Below are positions 1-6,613 of a stretch of DNA of 14,608 nt, one piece after another. The position numbers and the translations under genes were made by a program. The stretch lies in assembly GCA_021792315.1 (NCBI GenBank), contig JAJYUX010000038.1:1-14608 (forward strand), written 5' to 3'. How positions within the stretch are numbered: position 1 is the stretch's first letter; every line of letters starts with the position of its first letter. The notes beneath the pieces were generated by a model. The model saw only the letters and a program-made list of their open reading frames with translations, was not told where the DNA came from and searched no databases. Origin of the DNA: an archaeon (GTDB taxonomy: Archaea; Thermoproteota; Nitrososphaeria; Nitrososphaerales; CADDZS01).

Positions 1-62
1 CGCTAACTCATTTGTTTCTTTTTTACGTGCCCCTGCAGTGTGGCGTTGCCGCTTTAACAGGA

Positions 63-102
63 GGTACCCCCGGGGGGGGGGGGGGGGGGTGGGGGTACCC
101 CC
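63..102. repeat. G18 tract within inverted repeat
   Basis: GGTACCCCC at 63-71 is followed by eighteen G (72-89), a T, and GGGGGTACCCCC (91-102). The outer arms 63-71 and 91-99 are complementary, and 91-102 is itself a palindrome. The tract could form a hairpin or a G-quadruplex. Homopolymers this long are also places where assemblies and reads fail, so its exact length is unreliable. Confidence 0.85.
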
Positions 103-278
103 ACCCGGTTCATTCTTTGAATATAGAATTGTTAGGCGTGATAATGACTTTCCACTTGTTCACTCGCTGGATTTGATTTCGAGCGTTGCAAAAACATCTC
201 CTTCACAGCCGTCAGCTCGGAAATTGTCTATAATGAAATAATGCAGAAAGTCGCTTTTAACTGTTTGTTAAATAAATT

Positions 279-306
279 TATAATTTTATAAAATTATATT
301 TTTTTT
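279..306. repeat. 20-bp AT palindrome plus T run
   Basis: Positions 279-298 form a perfect 20-bp palindrome made only of A and T, followed by a run of T to 306. It could act as a terminator for plus-strand transcription or as a DNA-unwinding or protein-binding site. It lies about 145 bases before the hydrolase gene, too far to be its TATA box. Confidence 0.6.
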
Positions 307-443
307 CTTCTTTGCTTGCTGCTGTGGCGTTTTGGATCGCCCTGCGACTCAACTCCTTTTGCGTCATCTCTGCTTGTCGAAATATTGCCTTGCTCTAGAT
401 AGCTAGGAATCGTGAAATACTCTAGCCTTGGCAGTAGGAAAAC

Positions 444-1280
444 ATGCGCACTTTGCGTGTCGGGAAGGCAAGCGTCTCTCTGATCAATCTTGGAGATCTC
501 GGGTTCAAGCTGAGGGACGTGGAGAACGTGTCCGAAGATGAGTGGAGACAGGGGTATGCTGATGTATTTGAAAACGTGCATCCATACCCGAGTCAGAGCG
601 TGTTCATTTCGCTTCATGGCTTGTCCGTGCTGGTCGATGCTGGGGATTATTCAAAGTTCGCGATGCCTGACTCTCCATATACGATTCCCGGGTACAAGCC
701 TCCGCCAAACCTGATCGAGCAGCTAGCTCAGATTGGCGTGCCTAGGGAAGAAGTCGGCTACGTTGTGATCACGCATGCCCATTACGATCACTATGCAGGA
801 GTTACTATGGAGACCCAGGAGGGGTTCGTTCCCACCTTTCCAGATGCGACGTATCTTCTCGGAAAGCAGGACTATGAGAATCCCGAGACTCAGAAATCAC
901 TCTTGGATTCGAATTCGGAGGATAGCCGCACTTTTGGAGTGCTTAGCAAGGCTCGAAAGCTGGAGCTCGTCGAGAAATATCGCAAGATATCAGATGAGAT
1001 CGAGATACTTGCATCGCCCGGCGAGACCGAGGGGCACAAGATTTTGAGATTGCGCTCTGACGGAGATACACTTTACTGCGTTGGAGATCTCTTTCACCAT
1101 GCCTGCGAGGTCGAGCATCCTTCCTGGATGGCGAGCTGGGATGAACCGAAGACAAATCTGCAAAGCAGAATGGAACTGCTGGATAATGCTCTAAGAGAGA
1201 ATGCACTGTTGGCTCCTGCGCACATGCCGCTTGGAAAAGTGGAAAGGACATCTTCTGGCTTTAGATACGTTGAGGTGTAG
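444..1280 (+). CDS. Metallo-beta-lactamase-fold hydrolase
   Basis: This is a 278-aa cytoplasmic protein of the metallo-beta-lactamase superfamily, whose members use one or two metal ions for hydrolysis. All the superfamily ligands are visible: H111, H113, D115 and H116 in HAHYDH, H198 in GETEGH (in place of the common GHTPGH), D215 in VGD, and H260 in APAH. The length and spacing fit the single-domain hydrolases that include lactonases, but the substrate cannot be read from sequence. No signal peptide is seen. The ATG at 444 is the first in frame; the upstream TATA candidate (TGAAATACT, about 412-420) is weak. It is a single gene facing the convergent gene at 1450-1761. The family is secure, a lactonase role is only one possibility. 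Confidence 0.9.
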   Translation: MRTLRVGKASVSLINLGDLGFKLRDVENVSEDEWRQGYADVFENVHPYPSQSVFISLHGLSVLVDAGDYSKFAMPDSPYTIPGYKPPPNLIEQLAQIGVPREEVGYVVITHAHYDHYAGVTMETQEGFVPTFPDATYLLGKQDYENPETQKSLLDSNSEDSRTFGVLSKARKLELVEKYRKISDEIEILASPGETEGHKILRLRSDGDTLYCVGDLFHHACEVEHPSWMASWDEPKTNLQSRMELLDNALRENALLAPAHMPLGKVERTSSGFRYVEV

Positions 1281-1449
1281 TTTAGGCAGGCTAGACCAAT
1301 GTTTCCCTCTACGGAGCAAAAACCGCTGAGTTCTTCTCAGAGCATAGATACCGGTTCACTTCTTCAGATTGTTGACTCTACCGAGAACCTTTTTCACAAG
1401 TAGGTTTTTTCAACGGCCTACGCTGTGTCTCAAGGGATTCTCTGCAGAT

Positions 1450-1761
1450 TCAGATCATTTTTTCAAGCTGCTTGTGGTAAGCAGTGCGCATTGCAGTCAC
1501 AAAGTCCTGCTTGCAGAGTCCATCTACTCCCGAACTAGCTTCAAGCTCTTTCAGGATGAATAGCCGTACGGTAGCCGCGCCAGCCCCGAACAGCTTGTTG
1601 ATTGTCGCTTCGAACAACTGTGGTTTCTTCGGGATATCCTCGCGAGCAACTGCAAATGATTTGCTGAGCTCATAGTACACCACCACCCGAACGGATGTTC
1701 CAAACCTCTCAAGAGCCCTGTCGAGCGAGGAAAGAAATGCTTCTCCTGGCTGTTGGTTCAA
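1450..1761 (-). CDS. NitrOD5-like small protein
   Basis: This is a 103-aa soluble, mostly helical protein. The pattern SLDRALERFGTSVRVVVYYE, followed by a REDIPKKPQLF segment and KLFGAGAATV, resembles the NitrOD5 (DUF3227) domain common in Thaumarchaeota, sometimes as an output domain beside signalling modules. Here it stands alone. The assignment is from memory of the family pattern. The only start after the upstream in-frame TAG is TTG at 1761. It follows the membrane protein gene at 1807 by 45 bases on the same strand, so the two may be co-transcribed. It converges with the hydrolase gene across about 170 bases. Function is unknown. Confidence 0.7.
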   Translation of the reverse strand: MNQQPGEAFLSSLDRALERFGTSVRVVVYYELSKSFAVAREDIPKKPQLFEATINKLFGAGAATVRLFILKELEASSGVDGLCKQDFVTAMRTAYHKQLEKMI

Positions 1762-1806
1762 ATTGAAGCAGCCCTCTGGCTAGTTCTGAATTAATCAATG
1801 AATGCC

Positions 1807-2145
1807 CTAATTCGCAAGTACTCCAGCTGGTTCTGATCCTTTCTCAAGAGTCTTGTTGTCAAGCCGCCAAATCTGATAGTGCGATCTCATTCCCAAGATT
1901 ATGAATACCATTGCTGCAAATCTCGTCAACGTGGCAGCAGTGCTGAGGAAAGAGATTATGTTAGGGAAACCTTCTCCAGACAGCACAAACAACATTTGCG
2001 CGAATATTAGCAGAACTGCGCCGATTGCTACCTGCTTCCAGCTCTTTTCCAGCATTCCACTTCTAAACGAGGCGAGAAGCTTTATCGCATAGAATGCAAA
2101 CGCGAGAACGATAATCATACTGATGGAAACGATAGCTTGTTGCAT
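1807..2145 (-). CDS. Three-helix membrane protein
   Basis: This is a small integral membrane protein of 112 aa from ATG 2145, or 117 aa from TTG 2160. Three hydrophobic helices are visible: near the N terminus (AIVSISMIIVLAFAFYAIKL), in the middle (VAIGAVLLIFAQMLFVLSG), and a third from NIISFLST to FIILGM. A charged linker (RSGMLEKSWK) lies between helices 1 and 2 and a hydrophilic tail ends the protein. A TATA-like CTTAAAAAG at 2199-2208 would place transcription start near 2178, which fits either start. An in-frame TAG closes the frame just upstream of TTG 2160. No enzymatic motif is seen. It probably forms a transcription unit with the NitrOD5-like gene downstream, which hints at a membrane-linked sensing pair, but that is inference. 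Confidence 0.75.
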   Translation of the reverse strand: MQQAIVSISMIIVLAFAFYAIKLLASFRSGMLEKSWKQVAIGAVLLIFAQMLFVLSGEGFPNIISFLSTAATLTRFAAMVFIILGMRSHYQIWRLDNKTLEKGSEPAGVLAN

Positions 2146-2198
2146 GTAGTCGAAGGTCAATCCTTGTTTCTAATCCTTTCAGCCACATTTTCACTTGT

Positions 2199-2208
2199 TC
2201 TTTTTAAG
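2199..2208 (-). promoter_or_regulatory. TATA box for the 2145 gene
   Basis: Read on the minus strand, TCTTAAAAAG is a good archaeal TATA box 39-48 bases before TTG 2160 and 54-63 before ATG 2145. It predicts a short leader. Confidence 0.5.
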
Positions 2209-2226
2209 ACAGATAGATGTACAGAT

Positions 2227-2352
2227 CTAGATTTTGAAGCTCAGAATCGCGTAGAAGATTTCATTAGAGGAACGATATAGATCGCTGGCAAACAAGTAGA
2301 CGACCATCACTGTAGCAACTGTTTGAGTGACAGAGACTAATGGTTTGACCAA
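2227..2352 (-). CDS. Possible 41-aa membrane peptide
   Basis: A 41-codon frame starts at TTG 2352 and ends at TAG 2227. The peptide has one hydrophobic stretch (TVATVMVVYLFASDLY) followed by SSNEIFYAILSFKI, a plausible single-span membrane protein rather than random sequence. An in-frame TAA lies ten codons upstream, so no longer version is possible, and there is no ATG until inside the helix. It sits just upstream of, and in the same direction as, the three-helix membrane gene. No family is recognised. The TTG start and short length keep confidence low. Confidence 0.4.
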   Translation of the reverse strand: MVKPLVSVTQTVATVMVVYLFASDLYRSSNEIFYAILSFKI

Positions 2353-2406
2353 TTCTCTTGTTTCTTGTTAACAAATCATCGGCTGATGGCATTCATGTGA
2401 AGTTGC

Positions 2407-2426
2407 AAATTGACCATAAATTGACC
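2407..2426 (+). promoter_or_regulatory. 11-bp-spaced direct repeat at promoter
   Basis: AAATTGACC occurs at 2407-2415 and again at 2418-2426, a period of 11 bases, close to one helical turn. The spacer and second copy form ATAAAT (2416-2421), a TATA-like element about 30 bases before ATG 2450. A regulator bound to both copies would cover the box. A further TTGACC lies at 2345-2350. Confidence 0.45.
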
Positions 2427-2449
2427 TTTAGAAGCTCACTACTCAGAAG

Positions 2450-2647
2450 ATGCGTACTGCGACTGACAACAAGTCAAAAGGATTCACAAACGAGGAACGA
2501 GCCACGATGAAGGAGCGTGCTAAAGAGCTAAAGGCGGAAGAGAGCGCGAAGAAAGACAAGGCGGCCGGAGAAACAGACGTGCTAGCTAAGATCGCCGGGA
2601 TGCAGGAAACTGAACTAGAGAAAAAACGAAGGTCAAAGGTTAATTGA
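2450..2647 (+). CDS. DUF1801-type N-terminal segment, truncated
   Basis: This is a 65-aa, highly charged, helical protein. The stretch GFTNEERATMKERAKELKAE and the later DVLAKIAGM match, from memory, the N-terminal extension found before the DUF1801 (YdhG-like) domain in many actinobacterial and related proteins. The DUF1801 core, normally marked by a WYGMPAY-like motif, is absent here and was not found in the other frames of the next hundred bases. The gene may therefore be a truncated remnant, or a stand-alone form of the segment. The start is ATG 2450, with a TATA-like ATAAAT about 30 bases upstream. Its TGA overlaps the first possible start (TTG 2644) of the nuclease gene, so the two probably share a transcript. 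Confidence 0.6.
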   Translation: MRTATDNKSKGFTNEERATMKERAKELKAEESAKKDKAAGETDVLAKIAGMQETELEKKRRSKVN

Positions 2648-2676
2648 ATACTGCCAGAAATGTAAAAGATACCCTG

Positions 2677-3228
2677 ATGCCCAAAGACATCCTCAGCGAT
2701 TCGACGGAAAGGTCCATCAAGATTCGCTCAAGGCATAACAAGTGGCGACGCAATGAGCAAAAAATCCCAACTAAGAAGATGACCACGCGAGACGCCAAAC
2801 GTCACCATGAGAGCAGCAGCGCTTCAAATTCGAGCGAAGGTCGACCTCCATTCAAGACAAAAGGCGGAGAGCTTGTGAAATCCAGAGGTGAGTTGCTAGT
2901 CGCTGACTTCCTTCATAGCGAGGGGTTGAAGTACGCCTATGAGCGTCCAATCAGACTCGGCAGGCATGTAATTGTCAGGCCGGACTTTTACCTCAAACGT
3001 TACGACGTAGTCATCGAATTCTGGGGTATGCTCGACGACGAGAATTACCAGCGAAATTCACGGTGGAAGGTATCTCACTACAAGAGATTTGGAGTGAAAT
3101 TCATTGAACTGGAACCTGAAGACCTTTTCCATCTGAAAGAGAGATTCTACCCAAAGCTGGAAATAGCGATTGGGAGAAATGAAGGACATAATGCACATAA
3201 TGGAGGACTCTCAAGTAAATCCAACTGA
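2677..3228 (+). CDS. PD-(D/E)XK family nuclease
   Basis: This is a 183-aa protein from ATG 2677. The first 60 residues are basic, polar and probably disordered or DNA-contacting (many K, R, H, S). The catalytic domain follows: E72 in SRGELLVADFL, P102-D103 in VRPDFYL, and E114-x-W116 in VVIEFWG, then WKVSHYKRFG and FIELEPEDL. This order fits the PD-(D/E)XK superfamily of Vsr/DUF559-like nucleases, with E-x-W in place of the textbook E-x-K. A migrated lysine or the following W-K and Y-K residues may supply the missing charge. TTG 2644, overlapping the preceding stop, is an alternative start that adds 11 residues. A role in DNA repair or defence is likely by family but not shown. No methylase or helicase partner is present. 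Confidence 0.8.
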   Translation: MPKDILSDSTERSIKIRSRHNKWRRNEQKIPTKKMTTRDAKRHHESSSASNSSEGRPPFKTKGGELVKSRGELLVADFLHSEGLKYAYERPIRLGRHVIVRPDFYLKRYDVVIEFWGMLDDENYQRNSRWKVSHYKRFGVKFIELEPEDLFHLKERFYPKLEIAIGRNEGHNAHNGGLSSKSN

Positions 3229-3397
3229 CAACTAGTTCACATTCCCAGAAAGCACAAACTGTGCCCTAGGCGAGCGTTCCCCGAAATGTAAAATGCCCCG
3301 GCCTTGGCCTCGTACAAGGAGGGTATAGCAACTGAAGAAGATACATGAGCCAATTGAACCTTCAAGATCGCCTGATTGGCGAACCTATTTTTGGTTC

Positions 3398-3517
3398 CTA
3401 GGTCATATCGGGAAATGTTCTTCCGTGCTTCCCAACTTGTCCATCGAAATTGGCAATATCGCTGGAATCGAGATCGACGCCAAGCACGTCCTTTGCTATT
3501 TTCGCGGTTTGTTTCAT
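3398..3517 (-). CDS. Small ORF or lost C terminus of membrane gene
   Basis: Directly after the TGA (3539-3541) of the seven-helix membrane gene, the same frame stays open for 46 codons to a TAG at 3398-3400. The codons have a strong purine-first, pyrimidine-third pattern, and the peptide (MKQTAKIAKDVLGVDL, then DSSDIANFDGQVGKHGRTF) is hydrophilic and helical at its start, like real protein. Either the upstream gene once ended in this cytoplasmic tail and a nonsense mutation cut it off, or ATG 3517 starts a separate 39-aa protein. No family is recognised. The rest of this intergenic stretch (3229-3397) holds only a small hairpin, GCACA-AAC-TGTGC at 3252-3264. Confidence 0.4.
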   Translation of the reverse strand: MKQTAKIAKDVLGVDLDSSDIANFDGQVGKHGRTFPDMT

Positions 3518-3538
3518 GATTTGGTCAGCATCGTCTTC

Positions 3539-4309
3539 TCAGAAAGAGGGGGCTTGTTGTGACGACGATTGTTGATTCATTGCCCTCTTGTCAGTCCGGT
3601 CGCCCAAGAAGAGCGTGATAGCCACAACAAAACTCAACACCTTCCCTATGTCGTTAAGCAGAGTGGATATCGGGTCAGATGGGTAGGGGAAACCAATCGA
3701 AGCCCACGCAGCAAAAACGAAAAACATCCCAGCAAGCGAGAACATGGTATACTTGGAGAGCTTGGCCGCAGGCGAGAAAGTGACCAGCAACATCGTTGAG
3801 AGCTCAATAAGGAACAAAGGTAGGAAGTAGAGCGCCCTGAAGAGCGTCGGCGAAGGTGGCAATGCGATGGTCATGTTAAAGACGATCATATCGAAGGGTA
3901 ACTCGAATATCATCGGGCCCACCGCAGCGCCAACGAAAGCGCTTAGCAGCGCAACCTTAATGCCGTGTTTTCGCGTTAGATACGCTATCAAGACGAATGA
4001 TACCACAGCAGATAACACCGTAACAGCACTGATCGGGTTTGGCGCTGCGCTAGAATTGTGGGTTGGCAGAAGGTTGTACTTCAGCAGCAGGAGAGCGTAT
4101 CTTATGTATGCTGAGCTGTCTACTATGAACGCCAAAATTGCAAGAACCCAGATCATAATCACTAGGACAACGGTAGTCTTGCTGGGACTCTTTGTCCCCA
4201 ATGGATTCTTTAGCTTCGTTCCGAGAAACGCAATGAAGAGCCCGACGATAAGCAGAATGATTGCTAACGCCACAGCCTCGGTGCCCGTGTAAGGAGCCCA
4301 AGCAGCCAA
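3539..4309 (-). CDS. Seven-helix membrane protein
   Basis: This is a 256-aa integral membrane protein with helices at about residues 11-29, 46-65, 94-112, 117-140, 155-177, 187-206 and 219-236. Basic loops after helices 1, 3 and 5 and the DRTDKR tail predict an outside N terminus and an inside C terminus. Sequons at N85 and N145 fall in predicted outer loops, in agreement. Helix 4 carries unusual polar residues in GPMIFELPFDMIVF. The start is TTG 4309, because an in-frame TGA lies five codons upstream; ATG 4316 is out of frame. A Ser/Gln-rich tail precedes the TGA, beyond which the frame stays open. No family with a known function is recognised. A dyad and TATA element upstream suggest regulated expression. 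Confidence 0.75.
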   Translation of the reverse strand: MAAWAPYTGTEAVALAIILLIVGLFIAFLGTKLKNPLGTKSPSKTTVVLVIMIWVLAILAFIVDSSAYIRYALLLLKYNLLPTHNSSAAPNPISAVTVLSAVVSFVLIAYLTRKHGIKVALLSAFVGAAVGPMIFELPFDMIVFNMTIALPPSPTLFRALYFLPLFLIELSTMLLVTFSPAAKLSKYTMFSLAGMFFVFAAWASIGFPYPSDPISTLLNDIGKVLSFVVAITLFLGDRTDKRAMNQQSSSQQAPSF

Positions 4310-4357
4310 GAAACATCGTCACACGATCCAGTCGTAGACTAAAAAGAAGTTCGAAAG

Positions 4358-4385
4358 GTACAAAATTTGTACGTGTGTGATATAT
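4358..4385 (-). promoter_or_regulatory. TATA element and operator-like dyad
   Basis: ATATA at about 4379-4385 (minus strand CCATATATCAC) is a TATA candidate. The perfect inverted repeat GTACAAA-A-TTTGTAC at 4358-4372 lies just downstream, where transcription would start. This arrangement is typical of a repressor site controlling the membrane gene that begins at 4309. Confidence 0.45.
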
Positions 4386-4562
4386 GGACCGACCACTCTG
4401 GGTTGTTGCAGCGTACTCGCAGCATCCGAGAGACTGGAGGAGAGAGCGAGTGAGAAGGAGGTGAGTAGAAGGGATAGATTTTCTCCAACTGAGCTCGGAA
4501 TTGCAACTGACGGTTTTGAATGGAGACTTCAAAGTATCCACAGCGAAAGATGAAATCGCCAC

Positions 4563-5117
4563 TCATCTTTCAATGCCGGGAACGCATCCCGCGCAATGGC
4601 GTGTGGCCGAGTAGTCCACTCTCTGCAGCAACCCAGTTTCAACCTGATAGATGAATCCAGTCACAGGAATGTCCTTTGGTATCAAGGGATGTTTCTTGAT
4701 GGTTTCCACTTGCGTTCTCACATTCTCTTCGAGATTTGAAAACGCGTGAAATTTGATACCACTCGCATCCCTGACATATTTGTCTTCGAGTTTCTTCTGA
4801 AGATCACTGTCCTTGAACTTGAGCATGCCGCAATCGGTGTGGTTGATCACTACAAACTCTTTTGTTCCGAGCAACTCATTTGAGATTATTAACGAGCGAA
4901 CAGCGTCTTCGGTTGCAATGCCTCCCGCATTTCTAATGATGTGTGCTTCGCCCGTCTTTACTCAGGCGAGTTGACACACAGCCAGTCTGGCGTCCATGCA
5001 GGCAAGGATCGCCAAGTGTCTTGACGGCAGCGCTGGTAGCTTTCCTGGGAATCGTGTTCGCGCGTACTCTTTGTTCGCTTCAACTATCCTCGATGTCTCG
5101 GTTGTTTTCTGGCTCAT
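4563..5117 (-). pseudogene. Beta-carbonic anhydrase with in-frame TGA
   Basis: The frame from ATG 5117 to the stop at 4563 would give 184 residues of a beta-class carbonic anhydrase, the zinc enzyme that interconverts CO2 and bicarbonate. Zinc ligands C40 (in ACMDAR), H93 and C96 (in NHTDCGM) and the catalytic pair D42-R44 are all present, as is the GEAHIIRNAGG segment. Codon 52 is TGA (4962-4964). In the related mycobacterial enzyme Rv1284 this place is Gly (MLGIKEGEAH against LA-stop-VKTGEAH), so one base change, GGA to TGA, explains it. There is no frameshift. The stop separates the first zinc ligand from the other two, so neither half could work alone. It is either a fresh nonsense mutation, a sequence error, or read-through. 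Confidence 0.85.
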
Positions 5118-5660
5118 AGAGACATGGGAAATTTGTGTAGCTTAATTTAGGTTAATCAAGGAAGTAAGAACTGCACCGAAGAAGATTGTGCATGCATGAA
5201 CACTAACTCATTGTTTCCTGCACCGAGTTTTTTTGGGGTAGTTGTTGCTGAGCCTTACAGCGGCGAAATGGCGCGCTTCATCTCCATCTTTAGTGTGATA
5301 TCGTGTGGATCATATTGATATCCAGTTCAGGTTTCAATGAAACGTCTAGCTCTTCTTTAGAACCTTCGTAAGACATTATTTACAAATGCAAACCCTCTAC
5401 GCTCACTCAAGGTTCCCATTCGACCAATGAATTCAAAAATGCAGAGTTACTATACTTAGCTCAAAGAGTAAGAATCAGTGAGTTTGCTCAAAACGTGTCA
5501 GGTTTAACGTCATACAGGAAAGCAATACGAAGATTCCCGGCAAGGCCAAGCAACATCTCAATCCTAGAAATATCCAGAGAACGGTCAAAGACTAAACAGA
5601 AACATGTAGTTAACGAAAAATGACACGGCAACTTTTTGCTGGGCGAACAAAGCCTCTGCT
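5118..5660. other. Intergenic region with weak coding traces
   Basis: No gene is certain in this 540-base stretch. The plus-strand frame 5372-5620 is stop-free for 83 codons up to TGA 5621, with peptide such as YLAQRVRISEFAQ and SYRKAIRRFPARPSNISILE, but it has no ATG. On the minus strand, ATG 5376 begins a 28-aa frame (MSYEGSKEELDVSLKPELDI...) ending at TAA 5290; the next frames continue with protein-like sequence, so a frameshifted small gene is possible. The carbonic anhydrase promoter should lie at its left end (AT-rich CCTAAATTAA on the minus strand, about 5143-5152). Confidence 0.4.
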
Positions 5661-6173
5661 CTAATTCAGTGTCGCTTGTTCAATCCAGTCGATCCAACTC
5701 AAGATGTGAGGATCTACGTCGATCTGCCAGAGTAGTGCGTTCAACTCTCCTCTATGCTGCAATTCCTCTTCAACGAGATGCCACAGCATTGCGCGCACCG
5801 ATACCTTGCGTTCGCGCTGGAGAAAAGTCTTGTCCAAATCTTCTTCGGTAAGGCCATTAAGAAACTCCTTTATCATGCTCTGGACTTGTTCTTCTTCTTT
5901 CGACACCAGCTCAAGCGTTGTTGGGGTTGAGTCGTTACCTTCAGGTGGAGGTTTGACTTGGGGCAGCGCTGAGTTACCAGTTGAGGCTCCTGTTATCCAG
6001 TAAAGGTATGCTCCTAGTACGTGCTCAAAGATATCGAGTATCGAAGGATAGGACGCTCCGCGGTCGCGAGAGAGTTCTTCCTTGGGCAGCTTTGCGAAAC
6101 TATCTAGATACCTTCGACGAACATTCGAATTGTAAGCGTACCAATCCCTGATTGTTTCTAGTTCTCCGCTCAT
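5661..6173 (-). CDS. DinB-like four-helix protein
   Basis: This is a 170-aa protein from ATG 6173. The DinB/YfiT-like fold is suggested by three histidines in the family positions: H51 (IFEHVLGAYLYW), H132 and H140 (LWHLVEEELQHRGEL). In this superfamily they bind a divalent metal, and members act in thiol-dependent transfer chemistry or stress responses; the exact reaction here is unknown. A longer frame starting upstream overlaps the preceding gene and is unlikely, since ATG 6173 lies 26 bases after the stop of the VOC gene at 6200. The two genes probably form one transcript driven by the VOC promoter. The protein is soluble, with no signal peptide. Confidence 0.8.
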   Translation of the reverse strand: MSGELETIRDWYAYNSNVRRRYLDSFAKLPKEELSRDRGASYPSILDIFEHVLGAYLYWITGASTGNSALPQVKPPPEGNDSTPTTLELVSKEEEQVQSMIKEFLNGLTEEDLDKTFLQRERKVSVRAMLWHLVEEELQHRGELNALLWQIDVDPHILSWIDWIEQATLN

Positions 6174-6199
6174 TATGCACTTTCTTCCTCCACGACTTG

Positions 6200-6601
6200 C
6201 TATTTTCTTGGGCGCTGTGCGATCTCCCAAAGATTTCCCTCAGGATCCTCAAAGTGTGCATTACGCCATCCGCCCTCTCTGGTTGTCGGAGGATTTACGA
6301 AATTCACTCCCTTCAGTTTCAGGTCTTCGAATTCCTTGTCAACATCACTCACAAAGACAACGAAATGCGTCCTCTTGATGATGTTTTCTTCTTGAGGCCT
6401 GATACGCTCTTCTGAGATCTCCTTCGAAACCAAATTCAATGATTTCAAGGCGAGGACTGGACTGTTTTTATCTTTCATAGTAAGGTAAGCTTCGTCATTT
6501 TCAAGCTGGTCGAGATTGAATCCCAGTTTGTCGCGAGAAAACAACGCGCATTTCTCGACATTTCGTACAGGAAGTACAAAGGCGTTAATATGGTCAATCA
6601 T
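6200..6601 (-). CDS. VOC superfamily (glyoxalase-like) protein
   Basis: This is a 133-aa protein of the vicinal oxygen chelate fold, built from two beta-alpha-beta-beta-beta repeats. Visible landmarks are H4 in MIDHINAF, the LGF segment of the first half, H79 in RTHFVVFV, and E126 in FEDPEGNLWEIAQ near the C terminus. These correspond to usual metal-ligand positions, so a metal-dependent lyase, dioxygenase or resistance role is possible, but the substrate is unknown. ATG 6601 is chosen because the domain begins there and a TATA-like TTTTATTA (6625-6632) sits at -24 to -31, the right distance for a leaderless message. Translation from further upstream would cross that box. The DinB-like gene follows 26 bases downstream. 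Confidence 0.85.
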   Translation of the reverse strand: MIDHINAFVLPVRNVEKCALFSRDKLGFNLDQLENDEAYLTMKDKNSPVLALKSLNLVSKEISEERIRPQEENIIKRTHFVVFVSDVDKEFEDLKLKGVNFVNPPTTREGGWRNAHFEDPEGNLWEIAQRPRK

Positions 6602-6613
6602 GGTACTTTGTAA

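Larger units (their letters stand above)
1..443. other. Non-coding left flank
   Basis: No gene is convincing here. It holds a G-run inverted repeat (63-102) and an AT-rich palindrome (279-298). On the minus strand, positions 157-267 are stop-free for about 35 codons ending in TGA, with peptide such as DNFRADGCEGDVF and a coding-like codon pattern, but there is no ATG. This could be the tail of a decayed gene. The plus-strand frame at 38-241 runs through the G tract and is composition-driven. Confidence 0.5.

Noticed and set aside
38..241. 67-aa plus-strand frame across the G tract
   Set aside because: Its Gly-rich part is produced by the homopolymer, and no domain or promoter is visible.
3539..4309. 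Microbial rhodopsin
   Set aside because: The size, seven helices with outside N terminus and a Lys (K223) near the last helix are suggestive, but the usual helix-C Arg/Asp motif and helix-F pattern are missing and K223 sits too early in the helix.
4050..4562. 170-aa minus-strand frame overlapping the seven-helix gene
   Set aside because: It is out of frame with a clearly hydrophobic, topologically consistent protein, and its own translation is featureless.
1..5220. Similar strings CTAACTCATTTGTTTC (3-18) and CTAACTCATTGTTTC (about 5203-5217) as a repeat or attachment pair
   Set aside because: They are short and imperfect, with no integrase or boundary signature, so chance is enough.
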